Of a DNA stretch of 64,000 nt, positions 46,128 through 55,383 are shown piece after piece (the stretch's first letter is position 1; the number at the start of each line of letters is the position of its first letter). This DNA is from Kurthia sibirica. Its GTDB lineage: Bacteria > Bacillota > Bacilli > Bacillales_A > Planococcaceae. A model generated the notes under the pieces. It did not search any database and was not told where the DNA came from. It worked only from the letters and a program-made list of their open reading frames with translations. The stretch is taken from contig NZ_QFVR01000010.1 in assembly GCF_003143975.1 (NCBI RefSeq), positions 40,156-104,155 on the forward strand, in the 5' to 3' direction. Position numbers and translations under genes: made by a program.

Positions 46128-46199
46128 AAGTACACCTCGTTTCATTTCTTCCTCATAGTAACGGAATTTATATATTATTTCAATACTTTAGGACTAAAA

Positions 46200-46657
46200 T
46201 ATCATTTTGTAAAAGTGAATAGATTGAAAATTTACTTTATTAAGTTTCCGTGTTAATATAAGCTTAACAAATAAGAAAGGAGTAGCAAAAAAATTGTCCA
46301 TTCACGTAGGATAAGACCTCAGTAAATTGCGATACACATCAACTTATTCATGAAAAGCAAAGTGCTTAATCTAAATAGATTAAGTTTTACCGTAAGTGAA
46401 ACATTCGAGCAAGTTATAGTTTAATGGATGTGTAGTAGCGAGATTGTACAAAAAAGAAGGCGCCTATAGTTTTCATAGATGAAGGAGGGAGTTTTAAACT
46501 TTCCCGGCACATGCTTTTGCCGAAGAGTGGTTTAGAATACGAGATACATGATAACGATAGAAAGTTAGAGCTCAGTAGACGACGACATGCCGACTACTGA
46601 GTTTCTTTGTGTGTAAAATTTTAGTGGTCCATGACGTGTAAGAAAGGATTATTCAGA
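46200..46657 (+). ncRNA. Possible structured leader RNA upstream of the YfkF-like gene
   Basis: No intact gene is seen in this stretch. It holds nested complementary elements: TACACATC (about 46333-46340) with GATGTGTA (about 46427-46434), a hairpin CTTAATCT/AGATTAAG between them (about 46365-46384), CGGCA/TGCCG at about 46504-46521, and a final hairpin at 46571-46601. I compared it by eye with the T-box, yybP-ykoY, M-box, SAM, lysine, cobalamin, c-di-AMP and TPP leaders and it fits none clearly. A long 5' leader or independent small RNA is inferred. Confidence 0.35.
46571..46609 (+). terminator. Terminator-like hairpin in the YfkF leader
   Basis: CTCAGTAG (46571-46578) pairs with CTACTGAG (46594-46601), followed by TTTCTTTG. 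It lies about 140 bases before the MFS gene on the same strand. Confidence 0.55.
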
Positions 46658-46714
46658 ATGTTTCGCATAACACAAGAACTCTATGTATCTCCAAAACATT
46701 ATGGTAGGATATGA
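46658..46714 (+). CDS. Possible 18-aa upstream peptide
   Basis: A mini-ORF reading MFRITQELYVSPKHYGRI with AAAGGA eleven bases before its ATG. It ends 28 bases before the MFS start and could be a leader peptide or a gene remnant. Confidence 0.3.
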   Translation: MFRITQELYVSPKHYGRI

Positions 46715-46742
46715 GCAGTTTGAAGTGTTAGGGGGAAGAATT

Positions 46743-47915
46743 ATGTTTGCGAATTTCACAGCTGAGAAAAAACGTTTTTGGATACTTGTTTTAATCGTAT
46801 CCATATCAGGCTTTTCACAAGGGATGCTCTTACCCTTAATCTCGATTATTTTTGAGCGTGATGGTGTATCAACTTCTCTCAATGGATTAAACGCTACAGG
46901 TCTCTATTTAGGTACGCTTTTAATAGCGCCATTTGTAGAACGTCCAATGCGTAGATTTGGGTACAAACCAATCATTGTCTTTGGTGGAGCTATTGTCTTT
47001 ATGTCGCTCTTTTTTTTCCCACTATGGAAAAGTGTTATGTTTTGGTTTATTTTAAGATTATTTATTGGTATTGGTGATCATGCTTTACACTATGCGACTC
47101 AGACTTGGATTACATCCTCTGCACCGCCAGGTCGGTTAGGAAAAAATGTCGCAATTTATGGACTATCATTTGGTCTTGGTTTTGCAATAGGACCGCTTCT
47201 GGTGCCCTTATTGAACATTAGTGAGTCACTGCCGTTTATCGTGTCGTCTTTGCTTTGTTTATTTGCATGGTCATTCGTCTTTTTCTTGAAAAATGATAAA
47301 CCGGAGCCCATTCAAATCAATCAACATGGTAACACTTGGGTGCGTTATGGTCGTACATTAAAATATGCGTGGGTCGCATTTTTGCCACCGCTTGTTTATG
47401 GCTTTTTAGAATCGTCACTTAATGCAATTTTCCCGGTATATGCTATGAGAAATAATTTTGATATTTCGATGCTATCCATTACATTAGCCGCATTTTCTAT
47501 CGGAGGTATTATTACGCAAGTACCACTTGGTACAATTGGCGACAAAATTGGACGTCGAAGAGTAACGTTAGTCGCACTCGGTGGTGGTAGTGCTATGTTC
47601 TTTATCGGTAGTTTTTTAGAAACGAATGCGATGCTAGTTCTCATTATTTTCCTTATTGCAGGCATGTTCTGTGGCTCTGTATTTTCACTGGGTATTTCTT
47701 ATATGGCTGATTTAACACCAAAAGAATTACTACCAACTGGAAACTTGCTATGCAGTATTTTCTTCAGTATAGGCAGCTTATCAGGCCCATTTTTAGGAGG
47801 CGCATTTGTACAGTTTATTGATGCAAGCTTCCTATTATTAATTGCAGGTTTAGTTTTCTGTGTCTTCCTCATTTCATTTTTCTTTGGTAAGGATACACGT
47901 CAACAACTAAACTAA
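46743..47915 (+). CDS. yfkF: MFS transporter, YfkF-like
   Basis: A 390-aa, twelve-helix major facilitator: RFWILVLIVSISGFSQGMLLP begins helix 1, the loop 2-3 motif is RPMRRFGYKPI, and the second-half equivalent is LGTIGDKIGRRRVTL. It resembles B. subtilis YfkF, a putative exporter of unknown substrate. ATG 46743 is chosen because AGGGGGAAG precedes it; the longer frame from 46683 has no site. Its stop overlaps the stop of the convergent GNAT gene by three bases. Confidence 0.9.
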   Translation: MFANFTAEKKRFWILVLIVSISGFSQGMLLPLISIIFERDGVSTSLNGLNATGLYLGTLLIAPFVERPMRRFGYKPIIVFGGAIVFMSLFFFPLWKSVMFWFILRLFIGIGDHALHYATQTWITSSAPPGRLGKNVAIYGLSFGLGFAIGPLLVPLLNISESLPFIVSSLLCLFAWSFVFFLKNDKPEPIQINQHGNTWVRYGRTLKYAWVAFLPPLVYGFLESSLNAIFPVYAMRNNFDISMLSITLAAFSIGGIITQVPLGTIGDKIGRRRVTLVALGGGSAMFFIGSFLETNAMLVLIIFLIAGMFCGSVFSLGISYMADLTPKELLPTGNLLCSIFFSIGSLSGPFLGGAFVQFIDASFLLLIAGLVFCVFLISFFFGKDTRQQLN

Positions 47916-48352
47916 AAAACCTTATAATAAAAGATATTCATATCACTCGCTGTAAAGCCAAGTTTGGCATAGAATTTTTCAGCAGGTGTATCACGTTCAG
48001 TATGGAGCGCGATTATATGGATATCTTTTTTTATGAGTTCTTTTTCAATTTGTTGCATAAAAAAAGTACCATAACCACTATGTTGAACACGGTCATCAAT
48101 GAAATATTCAGAAATACAATACTCAACGCCGGTGTAAAAACTACGCGTATTACCAAATGATGCGCCAACAATACAATTGTTCTCCTCTAAAATAAAACCA
48201 AGAAATACAGGATTATGGCTATATTCCTCTAGGTAAATTCGAGCGGCTTCTGTAGATGTCCATTGGTCATTCCATGGCGGCTGCGTAAAAACTTTCAAAA
48301 ATAATTCGGTGCATGCCGATAAATCCTCTGCTGTTAGTGGGCGAATATTCAT
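47912..48352 (-). CDS. GNAT-family N-acetyltransferase
   Basis: A 146-aa acetyltransferase: IRPLTAEDLSACTELF at the N terminus, a shifted acetyl-CoA loop (VQHSGYGTFFMQQIEKEL) and HTERDTPAEKFYAKLGF at the end. ATG 48352 has GGAGGA upstream. It follows a chemoreceptor gene by 56 bases on the same strand. The substrate is unknown. Confidence 0.9.
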   Translation of the reverse strand: MNIRPLTAEDLSACTELFLKVFTQPPWNDQWTSTEAARIYLEEYSHNPVFLGFILEENNCIVGASFGNTRSFYTGVEYCISEYFIDDRVQHSGYGTFFMQQIEKELIKKDIHIIALHTERDTPAEKFYAKLGFTASDMNIFYYKVF

Positions 48353-48408
48353 GATGTTGTCCTCCTCATAAGTAGAAGGGACCCTATGTAGTTGTTGGTC
48401 CCTACTCA

Positions 48409-50154
48409 TTAAACTTTAAATTTTTCGATAGCGGTTTTCAATAAATTGATTTCATCTGTTAGACTCATGGATGATTCTGCGACAATATTGACAACTTTTT
48501 GTTGTTCATCAATCGATTCAAATACTTCAAGTGTCGCAAGTTCGTTTTCTGTACTGACTGAAGCAATATGATCAATCGACTCCACAATTTTATCTTTTTG
48601 AATCACGAGGTCATTGACGCTCGAACTTACGGTGCTTATGGCTTCTCGAATCGATTCTACAGTGTTTCGAATACTATCAAATGATTGACCAGTCGCTATG
48701 ACTGCATCATTTTGTTGGTGAACAATTGAAGCGGTATTATTAATTTCGATGGATGCTTTTTGCGTATCGACTTCGATACCACTTAAAGTAATTTGTACAC
48801 TCTTTGTTGAATTTGCAGTTTGCTCTGCTAACTTACGCACTTCTTCAGCGACAACGGCAAAACCCTTGCCATGTTCACCAGCTCGAGCCGCTTCAATGGA
48901 TGCATTTAAAGCTAATAAATTTGTTTGCTCGGATATCATTTTTATAGAAGTAATAATATTTTCTATATCTTTCATTTTGCTTGAAAGATTATGGAATACA
49001 TTTTGAACATGTCCAACGAGTTTGGCTGATTCCATCGATTTTTCTCTAAGGATTTCAAGCGATTGAAGCCCTTGTTCATTTGCCATATATACTTCATTTG
49101 ATGATTGTAGCATATGTTCATTTCGTCTATGTAATTGTTGAATTTCCATCGTCAATTCATTACTTGCAAGTTTACTATTATGGCTATCGGTAGTTTGTTT
49201 TTTTGAACCAGCAGCAAGCATTGCCATACTATGTGAAATTTCTATTGTTGAAGCAGTAGCTTCTTCAGAAACGGAGCTTAAATTCGTCGCTGTGCCACGA
49301 ATTCCTTTTATTGAGCTATTGACGTCTGAAATTAATGTTCTTAAATTGGTCATCATATGATTAAAATGATTATTAAGTTGCCCAATCTCATCACGGCGAT
49401 TTGTTTTTTCTAGCTGTACATTTAAATCACCTTGTGCGATTTTATTTAGTTTGTAGGTCAACTTTTGAATAGGGGATGTGAAATTACGAGCAAGAGCAAT
49501 TGTGATAAAGAAGCCAATTAGGATTGATATACTTAATGCAATAGTAATGACAATGAGCAACTTATTGGCTGGTGCATTAAAATCTTTTTTATAGGAACTG
49601 GCGGCAATGACCCAACCCCAATGTGAATCGACCTTTGAATAAGCAATTTTGTCAGCAGTACTCATGACATCGTCAGGTAGTCGGAATGGATAGTGCGTAA
49701 AGCCACCACCAGCAGTCGCTTTTTTAATAACATTTCTTATGAAATATTGACCATCACTATCCTGTAAATCCCATGTCTGGCTGCTTTCTATATTCGGGTG
49801 ACCGACCATTAATCCATTTTTTTCAACGAAAAAAATATAACCACTTTCACCTAAGTCTGTTTTATTTGTGATAGCTCGTTGGCCATCTGCTTTTTTTACC
49901 CCAATTGTAACACTACGAACACGCTCCTTGGCTTCTTCAATCGTCATATCACCATTTTCCACTTGTTCATTATAGCTATCAATTAGCTGTAAAGTAGAAA
50001 TCACACTGTTCTTAACAATTGTTTCACCTAGTTCGTTCATACTGTTTTTGGCACTGTAGAAACTGACAAGTCCAATAATGAAACAGGGGACAAGGAGTAG
50101 TAGTAGGGAGTTAAGCATTAGTTTCCATTGGATAGAACTTAGTAATTTACTCAT
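48409..50154 (-). CDS. Cache-domain methyl-accepting chemotaxis protein
   Basis: A 581-aa chemoreceptor: TM1 at about residues 12-33, a single-Cache extracellular sensor at 40-190 ([20 protein letters not shown], then [15 protein letters not shown]), TM2 at about 199-221, HAMP to about 275, then the signalling domain with [20 protein letters not shown]. The sensor is of a different class from the two tandem MCPs at 4.9-8.6 kb. AGGAGG is eight bases before ATG 50154; the longer frame to 50229 has no site. Small organic ligands are usual for Cache sensors. Confidence 0.95.
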   Translation of the reverse strand: MSKLLSSIQWKLMLNSLLLLLVPCFIIGLVSFYSAKNSMNELGETIVKNSVISTLQLIDSYNEQVENGDMTIEEAKERVRSVTIGVKKADGQRAITNKTDLGESGYIFFVEKNGLMVGHPNIESSQTWDLQDSDGQYFIRNVIKKATAGGGFTHYPFRLPDDVMSTADKIAYSKVDSHWGWVIAASSYKKDFNAPANKLLIVITIALSISILIGFFITIALARNFTSPIQKLTYKLNKIAQGDLNVQLEKTNRRDEIGQLNNHFNHMMTNLRTLISDVNSSIKGIRGTATNLSSVSEEATASTIEISHSMAMLAAGSKKQTTDSHNSKLASNELTMEIQQLHRRNEHMLQSSNEVYMANEQGLQSLEILREKSMESAKLVGHVQNVFHNLSSKMKDIENIITSIKMISEQTNLLALNASIEAARAGEHGKGFAVVAEEVRKLAEQTANSTKSVQITLSGIEVDTQKASIEINNTASIVHQQNDAVIATGQSFDSIRNTVESIREAISTVSSSVNDLVIQKDKIVESIDHIASVSTENELATLEVFESIDEQQKVVNIVAESSMSLTDEINLLKTAIEKFKV

Positions 50155-50323
50155 ATAAAACCTCCTATAAAAACGTGATAATACTACCATTATGTAGTCG
50201 TATGAACAATAAATCAACAACTTTACCAAATATAGTAAAAATAATTATAGGAGCGGGTGCCAGTTTCTTGTAATAGGCAAAATAGTATGTATCTTGAGGT
50301 GAATCAAAATTAACAAAAATAAA

Positions 50324-50369
50324 AAGAAGTATTTTGTACATGATGTACAAAATACTTCTTACTAGATAC
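50324..50369. terminator. Terminator of rlmD copy 2
   Basis: A long, nearly perfect palindrome (AAGAAGTATTTTGTACA from 50324 and its complement to 50360) lies just beyond the stop of the minus-strand gene. Confidence 0.8.
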
Positions 50370-50372
50370 AGT

Positions 50373-51737
50373 TTATTTTAAAGTGAGTAATGTAACACTT
50401 TCAACATGCGCTGTTTGAGGGAACATATCGATGGGTTGGATATATTCAATCGTATAAGCTGCTGTTAATTGAGCTAAATCTTTTGCTAATGTAGACGGGT
50501 TACAAGAAGTATAAACAAAACGTTTTGGTTTAACGGTTAAAATTGTATCAATTAAACTTTGCGCTAAACCTGTTCTTGGTGGATCTACAGTCAATACATC
50601 GGGTACAAAACCTTCTTCAGACCATTGAGCTAGCCATGTTTCGGCTGAACCAGTTTCATAAATAGCATGTTCAATGCCATGATTTTTTGCATTTTGAATG
50701 CTATCAGCTACGATATCCATACCACGAACTTCCTTAGCATCTTCAGCTAACCACATACCGATTGTGCCGACACCGCAGTAGGCATCAACGACTGTTTCTT
50801 CACCAGTTAATGCGGCTGCTTTTGCGATTTCATCATAAAGATTAACTGTCTGAGTTGGATTCAGTTGGAAGAATGCACGGGCAGATAAATCAAATGCAAA
50901 CTCACCAAGTTCTTCATGGATTGTTTCTTTTCCTGACATCACATACGTATTTTCACCGAAAATTAGTGAAGAATCATTTGGGTTAACATTGTGAACAATT
51001 GATACGATTGATTCATCGATTGTCGCAAGTTGATCAAATAACACACGTTTATTCGGGAAGTTTTTCTGATTTGTAATAATAACTAATTGGACTTCATTTG
51101 TATTGACACCAACACGCACGACAATTGTACGAATAATACCTTGATTTGAGCGTCCATCATAGATCGGGATGTCCAAATCAGCAATCATTTTTTTTGCTGC
51201 ATTTGTCACGATTGTTGTCATTGGATGCTGTACTAAGCAATTGTCGATGTCCAATAATTTTTGGCTGTTTTCAACAAATAAACCAGCCATCACTTGATTA
51301 CCAGGTTTACGAACTTGGAATTGGCTCTTATTACGATATTTCCAAGGGTCTTGCATACCAATCGTGTTTTTAACAGTTACTTTTGGTGCAAGCTTCGCCA
51401 CGTATTTGTTCAATGCTTGATTGATGACATGTTTTTTCGCTACGAGTTGACTCGCATAAGTCATATGTTGAAGTTGGCAACCGCCACATTCTTCATATAC
51501 TGGACAAGGTGGTTGTACACGATGTTTTGAACGTTTATGAATTTTTAAAATTTTAGCTTCAGAAAAATTACCGCCAACTTTTGTTAGCTCACAGTAAATT
51601 TCTTCCCCAATCAATGCGCCTTTTACAAAGACGATGTTTTTATTATAGTAACCAATACCCTCGCCATTAATGCCGAGTTTTTTAATATTTAATGGAATAC
51701 GTTTACCCAGTTCCATAATTGTTTGTTGCATTATCAT
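50373..51737 (-). CDS. rlmD: 23S rRNA (uracil-C5)-methyltransferase, RlmD/RumA family (copy 2)
   Basis: A 454-aa paralogue of the first gene in the window: TRAM-like N terminus, Fe-S cysteines in CPVYEECGGCQLQHM and CLVQHP, then VDAYCGVGTIGMWLA, VDPPRTGLAQ and the catalytic FVYTSCNPSTLAKD. ATG 51737 has AAGGA seven bases upstream; GTG 51743 is too close. Both copies keep the catalytic Cys and all cluster cysteines, so both are probably active, perhaps on different uridines (747 and 1939 in E. coli numbering). Confidence 0.94.
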   Translation of the reverse strand: MIMQQTIMELGKRIPLNIKKLGINGEGIGYYNKNIVFVKGALIGEEIYCELTKVGGNFSEAKILKIHKRSKHRVQPPCPVYEECGGCQLQHMTYASQLVAKKHVINQALNKYVAKLAPKVTVKNTIGMQDPWKYRNKSQFQVRKPGNQVMAGLFVENSQKLLDIDNCLVQHPMTTIVTNAAKKMIADLDIPIYDGRSNQGIIRTIVVRVGVNTNEVQLVIITNQKNFPNKRVLFDQLATIDESIVSIVHNVNPNDSSLIFGENTYVMSGKETIHEELGEFAFDLSARAFFQLNPTQTVNLYDEIAKAAALTGEETVVDAYCGVGTIGMWLAEDAKEVRGMDIVADSIQNAKNHGIEHAIYETGSAETWLAQWSEEGFVPDVLTVDPPRTGLAQSLIDTILTVKPKRFVYTSCNPSTLAKDLAQLTAAYTIEYIQPIDMFPQTAHVESVTLLTLK

Positions 51738-51799
51738 TGCCACGTCCTTTTTTTAATCATTTGTTCATTATAACGAAGGAAGACGATGAAGGAAAGGAA

Positions 51800-52696
51800 T
51801 TATAAAAGATTCGTAAGGGCATCCTGTATTTTTGCATATGAAAACTCAAAGCCGCTGTTTTGTAAAACGACTGGTATTACGCGTTGACCTTCTAAAATCA
51901 TCATGCTTTTTTCGCCGAGTGCAATCTTTAGCAAGGGTGATGGAGTTGGAAACCAATGCTTGCGTTGTAAAATAGTCGAAATTGTTTGGCCAATCTGTGT
52001 CATGCGTACAGGGTTTGGAGAAGTGATATTCACCGGTCCGGAAATTGATTCATCGTGTAAAATAAAATCGATTGCCCGTGCGACATCGTCTAAATGGACC
52101 CAAGATACCCATTGTAATCCACTCCCAAGATTGCCACCGACATGTAGTTTATAAGGTAGTACCATCATAGGTAACGCGCCACCGCCTTTACCAAAAATAA
52201 CACCAAAACGACAAAGTACGACACGCACGCCAAGTGCTTGTGATTTTTTAGCGACACTTTCCCAATCAGCGACAGTTTTGCCTAGGAAATCATGTGCTTG
52301 TTGAGTAGAGGCTTCGTTATAGGTAGCTGCTTTAGACGTTGGATAAATTCCAACAGCACTCGCATTTACTAATACTTTTGGTTTTTGAGGTAATTCTTCA
52401 ATTAAACGATTAATGGCCATTGTTGCCTCAATCCGACTAATATAAATTTCTTCTTTGCGATTTTTAGTCCAACGACCTTCATTTAGAGAGGTGCCAGCTA
52501 GATTGATGATCGCATCAATATTTGAGAGCTGTTTTTCGGGAGCGCTACCAGCTTTTAGCCATTGAACATATTTAATAGCACCGTCTGTATAACTCGGTTT
52601 GCGCGTTAATATAATCACTTCATGATTCGCGTGCAATAAATAGCTTGAGAGTGCATGCCCGACAAATCCACTACCACCAGCAATAACAATTTTCAT
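51800..52696 (-). CDS. yfhF: TIGR01777-type NAD(P)-dependent epimerase/dehydratase (YfhF-like)
   Basis: A 298-aa extended short-chain dehydrogenase with the nucleotide-binding GGSGFVGHAL at the N terminus, NLAGTSLNEGRWT, and a late LLEGQRVIP that marks the YfhF/SDR39U1 group. The active-site Tyr-x-x-x-Lys is not conserved in a standard form. The substrate is unknown. It is divergent from recX, as in B. subtilis. Confidence 0.92.
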   Translation of the reverse strand: MKIVIAGGSGFVGHALSSYLLHANHEVIILTRKPSYTDGAIKYVQWLKAGSAPEKQLSNIDAIINLAGTSLNEGRWTKNRKEEIYISRIEATMAINRLIEELPQKPKVLVNASAVGIYPTSKAATYNEASTQQAHDFLGKTVADWESVAKKSQALGVRVVLCRFGVIFGKGGGALPMMVLPYKLHVGGNLGSGLQWVSWVHLDDVARAIDFILHDESISGPVNITSPNPVRMTQIGQTISTILQRKHWFPTPSPLLKIALGEKSMMILEGQRVIPVVLQNSGFEFSYAKIQDALTNLL

Positions 52697-52809
52697 TTTA
52701 TTTCCCCCTTTTATTCGTTCTTTGTTATTATTTTACCCTAAATAACTAAAAAACAAGCGATGTAAGACTTTTCAAAAAGAGGTATACTAAATAGATTAGG
52801 GGTGATTAC

Positions 52810-53613
52810 ATGACTCGTGTAATAACGAAAATTACTCGTCAGAAACGAAATGAAGAACGGTATAATATTTTCTTAGATGAAAAATACGCTTTTAGTGTCG
52901 ACGAAAGTATATTGATCCAACATGGTTTAACGAAAGGTAAAGTATTGGATGAACTGGCTGTCGGAGAAATTGCTTTTGAAGATGAAGTATCGCGTGCATT
53001 TAATAGAGGCTTATCTTTTTTGAGTTATCAAATGCGCAGTGAGCATGAGATTCATCAAAAGCTACTAGCCGACGAGTTAGGTGAGGCTGTTATTATGGAA
53101 GCAATCCAAAAGCTGAAACGCATCGGTTTATTGAATGATGAAACTTATTCAAAAGCACTTACCGATACGAAGAAACGTACATCAAAAAAAGGACCACGTG
53201 CAATCGCTCAAGATTTGAAACAAAAAGGCATCTCTCCGGAATTGCAACAACAGATGCTCGATGAGTTTTCTGATGAGGAGCAGTTGACGATGGCCCTAGC
53301 ACTCGCTCAAAAAAAAGCGGATGCAGAATCACGTAAAACACCAAGTCAAGTAAAGCAGAAAATTCAAGAAATGCTTATGCGAAAAGGTTATGGTTTTGCG
53401 ATTATCCAAGAGGTCATTGGTAAAATTGAATTGATACGAGATGAAGAGGATTGGGCAAATCTCATCGAAGCGCAGGGAGAAAAAATTTGGCGTAAATACA
53501 GCCAGAAGTATGAAGGATATGATTTGAAAATGCGCGTCAAGCAAGGATTGTACCAAAAGGGCTTTCCATCTGATATAATCGAACAGTTCATAGACATGAA
53601 GGAGCATAACTAA
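52810..53613 (+). CDS. recX: Recombination regulator RecX
   Basis: A 267-aa, all-helical regulator that inhibits RecA filaments, built of three-helix repeats: FLSYQMRSEHEIHQKL, then KRIGLLNDETYSKAL and KGPRAIAQDLKQKGIS, and a longer C-terminal part with KIWRKYSQKYEGYDLKMRVK. It starts the recX-yfhH-yfhJ operon; its stop overlaps the next ATG (TAATG). Confidence 0.94.
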   Translation: MTRVITKITRQKRNEERYNIFLDEKYAFSVDESILIQHGLTKGKVLDELAVGEIAFEDEVSRAFNRGLSFLSYQMRSEHEIHQKLLADELGEAVIMEAIQKLKRIGLLNDETYSKALTDTKKRTSKKGPRAIAQDLKQKGISPELQQQMLDEFSDEEQLTMALALAQKKADAESRKTPSQVKQKIQEMLMRKGYGFAIIQEVIGKIELIRDEEDWANLIEAQGEKIWRKYSQKYEGYDLKMRVKQGLYQKGFPSDIIEQFIDMKEHN

Positions 53614-53939
53614 TGGAAAAAAAATATAGCGACATGACACCAACTGAATTACGTGAATTAATAGCAGTATTACGCGAAAAGGCTAGAAAAGCAGAACAAT
53701 TAGGTATTATTAATGAATTTGCAGTTTACGAGAGAAAGGCCATATTAGCATCAGCCTTTTTATTAAAACCTGAGGACTTTAAAATTGGCGAGATTTATCG
53801 TATTCAAGCTGATCCCGGTGTATTCTTTAAAATTGATTATTTAAAAGGTGTATATGCATGGGGCTATCGTCTAGGCGGCAATGTTCAGATTGAAGCTATT
53901 CCGATCTCTATGTTAATCGATGTAAAGGAGGCTTTTTAA
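53613..53939 (+). CDS. yfhH: DUF1811 family protein YfhH
   Basis: A 108-aa cytoplasmic protein. The helical first half begins YSDMTPTELRELIAVLREKA and the second half is a small beta barrel (FKIGEIYRIQADPGVFFKID, then YAWGYRLGG), matching YfhH. AAGGAG lies in the recX end. The role is unknown; conservation next to recX is typical. Confidence 0.9.
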   Translation: MEKKYSDMTPTELRELIAVLREKARKAEQLGIINEFAVYERKAILASAFLLKPEDFKIGEIYRIQADPGVFFKIDYLKGVYAWGYRLGGNVQIEAIPISMLIDVKEAF

Positions 53940-54197
53940 TTGGAAGAGACAATCGAGCAATTAACAGCGTTATTACAAGAGCAGAATGATAAAATTTCAT
54001 ATGAAAAAGCGAGAGTATGGATTGAGTTACTATGGTCAGATTTTGAATCTACCTATGCTCGAGCAGGCTATAAGTATAAGGGCGCAGAAATGACTGAAAA
54101 ATTCATTCGTCAATGGATTCAAAGTTATGGAGCGACATTGCATGAATTTGTGGCACGTAATCCAAAGTATGCGCATTTATTAGAGAATCTAGATTAA
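53940..54197 (+). CDS. yfhJ: WVELL-motif protein YfhJ
   Basis: An 85-aa helical protein. The family's WVELL motif appears as WIELLWSDFE, followed by TEKFIRQWIQSYG. It starts with TTG at 53940, immediately after the yfhH stop, with AAAGGAGG eight bases upstream. It is the last gene of the recX operon. Confidence 0.9.
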   Translation: MEETIEQLTALLQEQNDKISYEKARVWIELLWSDFESTYARAGYKYKGAEMTEKFIRQWIQSYGATLHEFVARNPKYAHLLENLD

Positions 54198-54204
54198 CAT
54201 AATG

Positions 54205-54236
54205 AACTCCCGAGCTTATAAGCGGGGGTTTTTTCA
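54205..54236 (+). terminator. Terminator of recX-yfhH-yfhJ
   Basis: AACTCCCG (54205-54212) pairs with CGGGGGTT (54223-54230, one G-U) around AGCTTATAAG and is followed by TTTTTT. Confidence 0.85.
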
Positions 54237-54289
54237 TTGAAAATAACCAATGAAAAACGCCCATGCACAAGGCAAGGACGCTTATTATA

Positions 54290-55279
54290 TTAACTATTAT
54301 TACTTTCTTCTTCTAATTTTGATTGTAGCTTCTCTTCAGAAAAAATCCAACCAGTGAAGGAGCGTACAACTGTTAAAGAGGGATCTATAACAGCCACAGC
54401 TACAAATGGATAGCGATTATTACTACGGTAGCGTAAATCAATTAATCGTATTTCCTTCAAATCGTCTTCAATATCGCGTATTTCGAAGCGATAAAGGGGT
54501 GAAAAAGAGATGAAACTTTGCAAGTCAGGTGTTTGCATTGCTGCATGAAACTCAGGTGTATCAGGAAGCGGCTCTATGAGAAATTTATCTAATAAGGTGA
54601 TAGAGCGACCATAAGCTCTTCCGACATAATGATGGGTGGACGAGTTGGCGGCGATTCTATATTGGAAAAAATACCTTGTTGGCGATAATAAAATAATATC
54701 TGCATCTGGTATTGTATTTTTTACGGCATGAATCACAGCATGATGCAACGCATAGCGAATAATATAGTAGACGGTGAGTATGGCGTATAAACTAAACATA
54801 GTGATGACTGGATTTGCACCAAATGCCCAAATCATAATGGCAATCACATGCAAACCAAAAATAATAGGATCAAACGTATTGATCATGCCTAATGCAATCC
54901 ACTTTTTAGAAAAAGGCCTCAACGCCTGCGTTCCGTAGGCATTGAATATATCGACGAAAACATGCAATGCAACAGCAAAAAATGTCCACAGCCACAAATG
55001 CAGTAAATTGGCACTTGGGATTAATAAAAATAAAACAAGTGAAATTAAAAGAGGCCATAAGATGACTGCGGGAATAGAATGGGTAATGCCACGATGGTGA
55101 CGTATATAAACTGCATTATTCCGCAGTTTTAAAATTGTATCGATATCTGGAGCTTGTGAGCCGATGATCACACCTGCAATAACTGCAGTAGTCGTTGCTG
55201 TACTATTAGCGACGACTGGATCGACTAAAGTCAAACCACCGATTGCGATTCCCATGACTAAATGTGTTCCTGTGTCCAT
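54290..55279 (-). CDS. yfhP: Membrane-bound metal-dependent hydrolase family protein YfhP
   Basis: A 329-aa protein with about four to five membrane helices in the first 190 residues and a soluble C-terminal part. The putative metal-site residues are in MDTGTHLVMGIAIGG, SQAPDIDTI and HHRGITHS, with later HVFVDIFNAYGT. ATG 55279 has AGGAG upstream; the longer frame to 55333 has none. YfhP represses yfhQ-type neighbours in some reports; enzymatic activity is unproven. Confidence 0.92.
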   Translation of the reverse strand: MDTGTHLVMGIAIGGLTLVDPVVANSTATTTAVIAGVIIGSQAPDIDTILKLRNNAVYIRHHRGITHSIPAVILWPLLISLVLFLLIPSANLLHLWLWTFFAVALHVFVDIFNAYGTQALRPFSKKWIALGMINTFDPIIFGLHVIAIMIWAFGANPVITMFSLYAILTVYYIIRYALHHAVIHAVKNTIPDADIILLSPTRYFFQYRIAANSSTHHYVGRAYGRSITLLDKFLIEPLPDTPEFHAAMQTPDLQSFISFSPLYRFEIRDIEDDLKEIRLIDLRYRSNNRYPFVAVAVIDPSLTVVRSFTGWIFSEEKLQSKLEEESNNS

Positions 55280-55383
55280 AAATTCAGCTCCTAACATGAC
55301 AAAAAACAAATATTCTATAAAGCAAGCATACAATACTATACCCAGTTTTAGCTTGTTTTAAGTCTGAAAAAAGGAGGATCATC

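Noticed and set aside
46200..46657. Assignment of the leader to a known riboswitch class
   Set aside because: A GCCGAAG string and a GGAG-rich helix recall lysine or manganese riboswitches, but the remaining conserved blocks are missing, so no class is claimed.
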